Assembly: GCA_964415715.1 (NCBI GenBank) | Contig: CAYQBK010000035.1 | Span: forward strand, 1 to 5,765 | Reading direction: 5' to 3' | DNA: 5,765 nucleotides | Origin: DALYDK01 sp964415715 | Lineage (GTDB): Bacteria; Patescibacteriota; Saccharimonadia; Saccharimonadales; CAIOMD01 | In this document: positions 1-5,527 of the stretch, piece after piece | How positions within the stretch are numbered: the first letter of the stretch is position 1 | How the letters are laid out: each line of letters begins with the position of its first letter | The notes under the pieces: generated by a model | What the model was told of the DNA's origin: nothing | The model's input: the letters and a program-made list of their open reading frames with translations, nothing else | Database searches by the model: none | Translations under genes and position numbers: made by a program

Positions 1-1437
1 GCTGTCTATACCATCGGACAATTTACTAACAAACTGGCTAGCGTGGGCACTTTTCAAAGCATGCTCTATCTGCTCATTGCTAGCATCTGGCTTGGATACT
101 GATACATTGTCATGAATACTAGTATGAAACAGTATTGGATCCTGTGGTACATAGGCAATATTACGTCTAAGATCTGTTTGACGTACATCTCGTATATCAA
201 TACCATCGATCAAGACTCTCCCATTATCAACATCATTGAAACGTAGCAATAGCTTTGTTAATGTACTTTTGCCAGACCCACTCAGTCCAACGACGCCCAG
301 TTTTTGGCCATGTGGTATCGACAGTGAAAAATTACGAAAAACATCTTGCTCACCAGCTTTATTGTAAGCAAAATCAACACTATCAAACTCAATATCACCT
401 TTTATATTTCTCAGAGCAATAGGGTTTGGTTTGTCTTGAATAATGTTTTGTCGATTTAATATATCAAAAGCTGGCAATATTTTATCTACAAGATCATCGT
501 GCTCGTCTATATCTCCAGACAAACTATATATTCCAGTTAATATTGTGGCTGTATAGGTAATAACTAAAACCGCAGTTGTTATATTAATTGACCCTGAGCT
601 CATTAATTTCACGGTCAATGATAACAAAATCAAAAACGTAAGCACTGTAAAAAATTCACGATAAGCACCAAATTTTGCCTGAACAATAAACCTACGCGTA
701 AATGCTCTTGCTTCAGTTGTGGCATTTATCTTAACCTGTTTTATGCAATTATTTTCTTGTGCGGTGGATTTTATAGCTAATATGTTCGATATTGTGTCAG
801 ATATCTTTCCTGAATTTATTTTATAAAGTTCTCGACTGCGCTTTCGATAGGAATCTATTTTACGAGAGGCTAAAATCATAAATATTGCCATTGCAACACA
901 TAAAAAAACAGTAACCAGCCCCAAAATTGTATTGAACCATAATATTACACATACTGGGAATAAAATACTCAAGATAGTAGTCATGTATTGATTACGTAAA
1001 TGTCGAACAATAGCTATTGAACTATCGACATAATCACGTGTTGCAGACGTAAGATAACCAGATAGATTTGAATTAAAATATTCAATGTCTGTCAAAACCA
1101 ATTTCTGAAAATAACTCGCTGTTTCTTGAGCATATATTGTATTTTCTCCTCTTAAACCAATAAGCCTTACTATGGTAGTGATTAGACCTAACAAAAATGA
1201 AAATGATACAAAAAATACAACCCCACGCTAAGCACCGCTATAATTTTGTTTGGACAAGTTAGTTATAATCATACTTATAGCCAATGGCAAAACTATTAAT
1301 TTAACCATTCTACCAATAAATTGCAGTATATATGAGGTTCTAACACTCCAACTTTGACCGTAGGTCAACCAAAGATTTACATAAACTATTTTGTATTTGT
1401 GCATTATGCTAAACATCACTAATAGTATACAAGACAA
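1..1437 (-). pseudogene. ABC exporter half-transporter (membrane domain + ATPase domain), interrupted by an in-frame TAG and cut by the window edge
   Basis: The frame reads leftward as 479 codons from a TTG at 1437-1435 to the window edge, with a single stop, TAG at 1230-1228 (codon 70). Codons 1-69 hold the N-terminus and the first membrane segment (GRMVKLIVLPLAISMIITNL). Codons 71-310 carry about five further hydrophobic segments typical of type IV exporter membrane domains. The ATPase domain begins near codon 348, with A-loop Tyr358, Walker A GLSGSGKST at 384-392 and Q-loop Gln432 in YVPQDP. The signature motif, Walker B and H-loop lie beyond the edge. The family exports lipids, peptides or drugs as a dimer; the substrate cannot be told here. 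There is no frameshift and no in-frame ATG until deep in the membrane domain, so the downstream part is unlikely to be made efficiently on its own. The start is uncertain: ATG codons 8 and 12 are alternatives and no Shine-Dalgarno is visible. It lies 20 bases after the peptidase-like gene, probably in one transcript. It could be a pseudogene or a readthrough gene. Confidence 0.85.
1228..1230 (-). other. in-frame TAG inside the ABC exporter gene
   Basis: On the minus strand the codons run AGC GGT GCT TAG CGT GGG GTT. Transporter-like sequence is present on both sides in the same frame, so a point substitution is enough to explain the stop. It falls between membrane segments 1 and 2. The base after the stop is C. 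Confidence 0.85.
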
Positions 1438-1457
1438 ATATACAGTACTGTTAAAAT

Positions 1458-1850
1458 TTAATTATGTAGATTTCTGGGATGAATATAGAGATTACAATAT
1501 GTCTTTATGCGTTCACAGTTCAAGCTATAGATAAATACTGTCAAAAAGGCAACCGGATCATGAAACATAACATAAATATTGGCGCGTATTTCGCGACCGT
1601 ATTTACCAAGCCAATTATGTCTGTCTTCTGTGTGATATACTTCGTGCCTCAAAACACCTCTTTTAACGAGTTTTGGTAGATTGTGACAAATAAATATACT
1701 ATTTCTATAAGTATATCCAAACAGATATAATTTGTTTTTTCTAAGCACGGCACTATCTATATATTTAACTTTATAATAGTTACTCTCAACAACTTCTTCA
1801 GACTCATATATCGGTGTGATAGTTTCTATAATATCTGTAAGTCTGGACAT
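1458..1850 (-). CDS. small HExxH zinc-metallopeptidase-like protein
   Basis: A 130-residue protein of unknown specific function. Its core is LRHEVYHTED at residues 67-76: His69, Glu70 and His73 form an HExxH motif, the usual zinc-binding and catalytic signature of gluzincin peptidases. Glu87, in GREIRAN (85-91), lies 14 residues after the second His and is a plausible third zinc ligand. A hydrophobic stretch follows (about 98-110, DPVAFLTVFIYSL), which may be a buried helix or a membrane contact. There is no signal peptide. The whole protein is little more than a minimal catalytic core, so it may be an ImmA/IrrE-like or other single-domain peptidase; I cannot name the family. The ATG at 1850-1848 follows a run of seven T with no Shine-Dalgarno. 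The ABC exporter gene follows 20 bases downstream, so a role in maturing or regulating an exported peptide is possible but only inferred. Confidence 0.72.
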   Translation of the reverse strand: MSRLTDIIETITPIYESEEVVESNYYKVKYIDSAVLRKNKLYLFGYTYRNSIFICHNLPKLVKRGVLRHEVYHTEDRHNWLGKYGREIRANIYVMFHDPVAFLTVFIYSLNCERIKTYCNLYIHPRNLHN

Positions 1851-1952
1851 AAAAAAATTATTAACTATTGAATAGTTTCTACTGCAACATCGTCCACTAT
1901 ATTATCTGAGTAATAAAATGTAGCTAAATAGCCGAGATCAATAATATTGGCA

Positions 1953-2027
1953 TGGTGCGGGTGGAGAGAGTCGAACTCTCGTTTCATCCTTGGGAAGGAT
2001 ACATAATAGCCGTTATACGACACCCGC
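1953..2027 (-). tRNA. tRNA-Gly (anticodon CCC)
   Basis: The minus strand folds as a cloverleaf. The acceptor is GCGGGTG/CACCCGC, the D-arm carries the conserved GG, and the anticodon stem TATCC/GGATG encloses the loop TTCCCAA, giving anticodon CCC for GGG codons. A 4-nt variable loop precedes the T-arm GAGAG-TTCGACT-CTCTC. The discriminator is A, followed by an encoded CCA (1955-1953). The D-stem is short, about three pairs including a G-U. It lies 47 bases downstream of tRNA-Thr in the same direction. Confidence 0.95.
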
Positions 2028-2074
2028 TTGATATATACATTTTAGCAATAAGCTCGGCTTAAACCAAACAAAGC

Positions 2075-2150
2075 TGGAGCCACTTAGCAGGATCGAACTG
2101 CTGACCTACACGTTACGAATGTGTCGCTCTACCAACTGAGCTAAAGTGGC
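2075..2150 (-). tRNA. tRNA-Thr (anticodon CGT)
   Basis: A full 76-nt cloverleaf on the minus strand. The acceptor is GCCACTT/AAGTGGC, the D-arm is GCTC-AGTTGGTA-GAGC, and the anticodon loop TTCGTAA gives anticodon CGT for ACG codons. The variable loop is AGGTC and the T-arm AGCAG-TTCGATC-CTGCT. The discriminator is T, followed by an encoded CCA (2077-2075). The anticodon stem ACACA/CGTGT has an A-C mismatch at the pair next to the loop (31-39). Confidence 0.96.
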
Positions 2151-2155
2151 AAATG

Positions 2156-2216
2156 CTGTGCTGTTTTATCTATTTGATAAACCCTATTCTAAATACTCAT
2201 ATTTTTAACAGCACAG
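2156..2216. repeat. 10-bp inverted repeat between the leuA-like gene and tRNA-Thr
   Basis: CTGTGCTGTT (2156-2165) and AACAGCACAG (2207-2216) are perfect complements separated by 41 bases. A smaller hairpin, TTTATC/GATAAA (2165-2170, 2176-2181), sits inside. It begins 15 bases after the leuA-like stop codon and ends 5 bases before the 5' end of tRNA-Thr. On the minus strand no T-tract follows the stem, so it is not a classic intrinsic terminator. It could act in leuA-like 3'-end formation or in processing a leuA-tRNA transcript. Confidence 0.5.
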
Positions 2217-2231
2217 ACAATATTATACATT

Positions 2232-3743
2232 TTACACTCTTATTACTACACCTTCCAATAATCTACCAGTAATCTTTCTTTTAAAGTCATCAAAATTGAT
2301 TTCTGCTTGTTGGACTATTTCTGGGTTTGCTCTGACTATTTGACCGCTTTTTATTAACTGTGTTTTGCCACCACCAGCATCGTTACCGACGGTGACTTTA
2401 TCAACCCAGGCCGGATCACCAACTGCAAGCTCACCAGTGCCCGGCCGACCCATAATACTATTAATTGCCAATAGCCACTCATAATTCATATATGGTGGAT
2501 AATTCACAGGGTCTTCGATAGCCTTAGCCATCATCTGATCATGCGGCCCAGAGCCATTGTCATGAGCCGAAGGGTTGCCAAGCGAAGTTTTATGCCACCT
2601 ATCCCGTGCATGTTGACCATAAATATTGGCTAAAATTTCACCACTTTCATACCATTTAACCAAATTTATTACAATTTGTTCATCTAACTTAACTGTGTGT
2701 TGTGTCATAAACCTACCGGCCAAACGAGAAATCGCTGACTTTTTCATTTCAGGTGTAATTTTTTGCTGTCTAGCCAGTTCTAAAATTCTAGATACAACAT
2801 CTACCGAAGCGACATTTCCAACCCGTTCACCCATACCTATGTGAGTCGATTCGACTCTGTCAAAACCTGCCACGATTGCCGACCAAGTAAAGTCGTTAGC
2901 ACTATTCACATCATTATGAGCATGTATACTTGTAGTAACTTTATCATCAAGACCATGCTTGATTGCTTCGTTAAAAATTGTCAACGTGCCAGCGTTCCAC
3001 ACTTCATTTGGCGAAAAGCCATAAGTATTAGCTAGGTTTACATTTACCGAATCGGCACCAGCATTAACTAGCCATGCAGTAATATAGCGATAGAACTGAA
3101 TAGCCTCTTCAGGTGATGCAGTCGTAGCGGCTTCACCAGAAATTGAAAAATTTACAATACCCTTGTCCCTGGCCAACATGGCGGCTTCGACTACCCGCGC
3201 GGCTGATTGTTCCATAGTATAAGCTTCAGAGCTAGCCTGCCTAAGTGAACAATCGATCCTATCATAAACATGGACAACAACTCTTTTTTGCATTTCTTCT
3301 TGCCAGTTATCTGGGTAAAACTCTTGAAACGCCCCAACAAGAACCTGGCTACCAGCCTCAATTAATTCTGGCTGACTACCAAATAATACTTGCAACTGAA
3401 CATTTTTATATAATTCATCTGTTTTCTCCTGTTCTGCAATATGACCAACTAGTCGATGGGCAAAATCTTGGTCAACCGGGTTGCCTAAATGACCTATTTC
3501 AACCCTATCAACTCCAGTTCTGACGATAGCATCAAAAACTTCAACTCTTTGTTCTTGAGTAACTTTGTCTATCTGTTGTTGTTGGCCATCTCTTAATGTT
3601 ACATCGCAAAACTTTAATGCCTGACTGCCCATTTGTTGTGCGACTGGCTTGGATATATGACCAAAATTACCCGACTTTAAGACATAATAACTATTCTTCG
3701 CTCTTTCAACCGCTTTTCTAGTACTAGATCCGAATATACTCAT
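2232..3743 (-). CDS. leuA: 2-isopropylmalate synthase-like enzyme (DRE-TIM metallolyase, LeuA2 type, no regulatory domain)
   Basis: This 503-residue protein has the catalytic barrel of the family that condenses acetyl-CoA with a 2-oxo acid. Visible motifs are CDVTLRDGQ (46-54, with Arg51 and metal-ligand Asp52), SGEAATT (202-208, Glu204), metal-ligand histidines in SIHAHND (His274, His276), and GMGERVGN (303-310, Asn310). The part after about 390 (NGSGPHDQ, then GNDAGGGKTQ) matches the subdomains that follow the barrel in the long LeuA2 form. The protein ends near residue 503, where LeuA2 proteins would continue into the leucine-binding dimer domain, so feedback inhibition by leucine is probably absent. 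The start is well supported: AAAGGA at 3756-3751 lies 7 bases before the ATG. It ends at TAA, with two more in-frame TAA codons within the next 10 codons. No other leucine-pathway gene is in the window, so the true substrate may be another 2-oxo acid (homocitrate or citramalate synthases are relatives). Identification as a family member is firm; the exact reaction is not. Confidence 0.88.
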   Translation of the reverse strand: MSIFGSSTRKAVERAKNSYYVLKSGNFGHISKPVAQQMGSQALKFCDVTLRDGQQQQIDKVTQEQRVEVFDAIVRTGVDRVEIGHLGNPVDQDFAHRLVGHIAEQEKTDELYKNVQLQVLFGSQPELIEAGSQVLVGAFQEFYPDNWQEEMQKRVVVHVYDRIDCSLRQASSEAYTMEQSAARVVEAAMLARDKGIVNFSISGEAATTASPEEAIQFYRYITAWLVNAGADSVNVNLANTYGFSPNEVWNAGTLTIFNEAIKHGLDDKVTTSIHAHNDVNSANDFTWSAIVAGFDRVESTHIGMGERVGNVASVDVVSRILELARQQKITPEMKKSAISRLAGRFMTQHTVKLDEQIVINLVKWYESGEILANIYGQHARDRWHKTSLGNPSAHDNGSGPHDQMMAKAIEDPVNYPPYMNYEWLLAINSIMGRPGTGELAVGDPAWVDKVTVGNDAGGGKTQLIKSGQIVRANPEIVQQAEINFDDFKRKITGRLLEGVVIRV

Positions 3744-3901
3744 AATATTTTCCTTTCAAATTAAAATAAGACTCTTGGTTCGAGTCTTACTTGGGGCTGT
3801 GCGAAACGCTAGTATTATCTATGCGTGACTCTAACCATGCTAAAGCACAGCCCATTAAGGCCGAGGAGAATTTGCAACTGTGCTATATATTTATACATTT
3901 G
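3744..3901 (-). promoter_or_regulatory. structured 5' leader of the leuA-like gene (candidate attenuator or riboswitch-like element)
   Basis: From the predicted start near 3901, the leader RNA would be about 158 nt. In minus-strand order it holds: AGCACAG (3850-3844 paired sequence at 3884-3878), then GGGCTGTGC (from 3853-3845), then an internal hairpin ACGC-ATAG/CTA-GCGT with one bulge (3826-3806), then GCACAGCCC (3802-3794), then a terminator-like hairpin (3789-3767), then the AAAGGA ribosome binding site. The GGGCTGTGC(T) segment can pair either with the upstream AGCACAG (7 bp) or with the downstream GCACAGCCC (9 bp), so the two helices exclude each other. I found no T-box core, glycine, lysine or c-di-AMP riboswitch consensus. 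Function is inferred from layout only. Confidence 0.5.
3761..3789 (-). terminator. terminator-like hairpin just before the leuA-like ribosome binding site
   Basis: On the minus strand TAAGACTC, a 7-nt loop (GAACCAA) and GAGTCTTA form a perfect 8-bp stem at 3789-3767, followed at once by TTTTAATTT. The stem extends through a G-U and two A-T pairs into the T-tract. The orientation fits only leftward transcription. Because it stands between the promoter and the start codon, it would act as an attenuator rather than ending an upstream gene. The stem is only half G+C, so its strength is uncertain. Confidence 0.5.
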
Positions 3902-3907
3902 ATGTTT

Positions 3908-3936
3908 ATTCTAGTTACATATGTCCAAAATGTCAA
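3908..3936 (-). promoter_or_regulatory. sigma-70-type promoter for the leuA-like gene
   Basis: The minus strand has a perfect -35 box TTGACA (3936-3931), a 17-base spacer and a -10 box TAGAAT (3913-3908, one mismatch to TATAAT). Transcription would begin near 3901. The box lies in the divergent region and its -35 end is two bases from the inverted repeat beside the kup start. Confidence 0.65.
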
Positions 3937-3938
3937 TT

Positions 3939-3980
3939 TTAGCTTTAATTAACATCGATAATACGTTATATTAAAGCTAA
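3939..3980. repeat. 11-bp perfect inverted repeat touching the kup start codon
   Basis: TTAGCTTTAAT (3939-3949) and ATTAAAGCTAA (3970-3980) are perfect complements with a 20-base spacer. The right arm includes the A of the kup ATG. As DNA it could be an operator placed between two divergent promoters; as RNA it would put the kup start into a helix. A weak spacer hairpin (ATAA/TTAT) is also possible. Confidence 0.5.
3967..3972 (+). promoter_or_regulatory. possible -10 box for kup
   Basis: TATATT ends 7 bases before the kup ATG, which would place the transcription start at or next to the start codon and give a leaderless mRNA. No good -35 box is seen 17 bases upstream (TTTAAT). There is also no clear Shine-Dalgarno before the ATG, which agrees with the idea but does not prove it. 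Confidence 0.25.
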
Positions 3981-5527
3981 TGCTAAAAACAAAAAAAAGC
4001 TATGGATTACTGACAATTGGCGCACTGGGTGTTGTGTTTGGCGATATAGGCACTAGCCCGCTATATGCTATGAAAGCAGTATTTGACCAAGCCGGCCTAG
4101 GCCTACCGATAAATGAACAAAATATCAATGGTATTGTATCTATCATTATCTGGTCAATAACCGTAGTAGTATCCATAAAATACATAAACTTTATTATGCG
4201 GGCCAACAACAATGGCGAGGGTGGCATAATAGCCCTGATAGCCCAAATAAAAAACAAAAATATCAGCTTTAAACTACTACCCTATTTTATAATATTGGGC
4301 ATATTTGGTATTGCCCTGTTTTACGGCGACAGTGTCATAACACCCGCCATATCGGTATTATCAGCTGTTGAAGGGCTTAAGGTTGTAACACCCCAGCTAG
4401 GCCACTATGTCATACCAATAACGATATTTTTATTGGTTGGGCTGTTTTGGATACAAAAATATGGCACAGGATTTATCGGGAAGTTGTTTGGACCAATAAT
4501 GTTATGTTGGTTTATCACTCTCGGCATAGCCGGCGCACTAAACATTGCCGATAATAGTAGTATAATCATGGCTCTGTCACCCGCCTCTGCCCTGGCATTC
4601 ATAACCCACCAGCCCCTAACTGCATTTTTAACAATGAGCGCAATAACACTGGTTATCACCGGCGCCGAAGCACTCTATGCTGACATGGGACACTTTGGTC
4701 GAAAACCTATTGCTCGGGCCTGGTTTTTTATTGTTATGCCAGCCCTAATACTATGTTACATGGGGCAAGGGGCATTACTACTTAACAACCCTGCAACAAT
4801 CAGCAATCCATTTTTGCATCTGTTCCCACACTATATACAATTTACAATAGTTATTCTGGCAGCTATGGCGACACTTATCGCGTCACAAGCTGTTATATCT
4901 GGTGCCTTTTCGCTAACCCAGCAGGCCATACACCTAGGTTTTTTGCCAAAAATGCTTATTCGTCATACATCAGACACTAGGTCAGGCCAGGTTTACCTAC
5001 CGTTTGTAAATTATTTCATATTTATTGCAGTCATGCTGTTAGTTATTATTTTTGGTTCGTCTGACAAGCTAGCAAATGCTTATGGCATGGCCGTCAGTGC
5101 TACATTAGCTATAGACACAATACTGTTTGCCATTGTTGCCCGCTATATTTGGCATAAATCAATGTTTTATATATGCGTGATATTATCGGTATTTTTAACA
5201 ATCGATCTTATATTTGCAACGTCCAATGTATCGAAAATACTAAAAGGCGCTTGGTTTCCAATAATCATAGCGATAATAGTTTTGGTATTTATTTATACCT
5301 GGCAACACGGTACAAAAATAGTTACTAAAGAACGTCAAGAAATGGAAGGCTCACTAACCAGTTTTGTAAAAAATATTCGTAAAATCAAACCAAAGCTCAC
5401 CCGTGTACCAGGCTTAGCAATATATATAGGTCACCATGCAACATACACCCCCATGGCCCTGCTCGCCAGTGTGGAAAAACTGCACGAAATACACGAAAAA
5501 GTCATAATAGTAAATATCGAAATATAA
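3980..5527 (+). CDS. kup: Kup-family potassium uptake protein, C-terminally truncated by TAA
   Basis: Kup proteins import K+ with protons across the cytoplasmic membrane. The 515-residue product shows the family's signature order: GVVFGDIGTSPLY (17-29, Asp22), NNGEGGIIAL (77-86, Glu80), FYGDSVITPA (114-123, Asp117) and SAVEGL (128-133), TGAEALYADMGHFG (227-240), ASQAVISGAFSLTQQA (301-316), LANAYGMAVS (364-373), and KGAWFP (422-427). About twelve hydrophobic segments lie between residues 9 and 441, so the transport core is complete. The cytoplasmic C-terminal domain starts normally (RVPGLAIYIG near 484) but stops at TAA 5525-5527, whereas family members run to roughly 610-650 residues. The missing part is still present in frame downstream. 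The ATG at 3980 fits the family N-terminus; no strong ribosome binding site precedes it. It is divergent from the leuA-like gene. A truncated but working transporter, a fresh pseudogene or a readthrough gene are all possible. Confidence 0.9.
   Translation: MLKTKKSYGLLTIGALGVVFGDIGTSPLYAMKAVFDQAGLGLPINEQNINGIVSIIIWSITVVVSIKYINFIMRANNNGEGGIIALIAQIKNKNISFKLLPYFIILGIFGIALFYGDSVITPAISVLSAVEGLKVVTPQLGHYVIPITIFLLVGLFWIQKYGTGFIGKLFGPIMLCWFITLGIAGALNIADNSSIIMALSPASALAFITHQPLTAFLTMSAITLVITGAEALYADMGHFGRKPIARAWFFIVMPALILCYMGQGALLLNNPATISNPFLHLFPHYIQFTIVILAAMATLIASQAVISGAFSLTQQAIHLGFLPKMLIRHTSDTRSGQVYLPFVNYFIFIAVMLLVIIFGSSDKLANAYGMAVSATLAIDTILFAIVARYIWHKSMFYICVILSVFLTIDLIFATSNVSKILKGAWFPIIIAIIVLVFIYTWQHGTKIVTKERQEMEGSLTSFVKNIRKIKPKLTRVPGLAIYIGHHATYTPMALLASVEKLHEIHEKVIIVNIEI

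Noticed and set aside
1479..1679. 66-codon plus-strand ORF
   Set aside because: It lies antisense inside the HExxH gene, has no family features and is explained as a shadow.
1860..1950. Minus-strand open stretch of about 28 codons between tRNA-Gly and the peptidase gene (ends DDVAVETIQ)
   Set aside because: It looks protein-like, but has no start codon, runs back into the tRNA and is out of frame with the peptidase gene; a gene remnant is possible but unsupported.
2626..3523. Three plus-strand ORFs of 64-92 codons
   Set aside because: All are antisense to the leuA-like gene, whose minus-strand frame carries every catalytic motif.
3866..3950. Plus-strand micro-ORF starting TTG after AGGAG (near 3862-3866), upstream of kup
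   Set aside because: Spacing is short, the start is TTG, and the region is better explained as the promoter and leader of the leuA-like gene; codons show no protein character.
3790..3979. c-di-AMP (ydaO) or T-box riboswitch
   Set aside because: kup and leucine genes made these worth checking, but the conserved ydaO blocks and the T-box GGTGG-ACCGCG core are absent on either strand.
4000..4659. Two minus-strand ORFs inside kup
   Set aside because: Shadows of the conserved kup frame; compositions mirror its codons.
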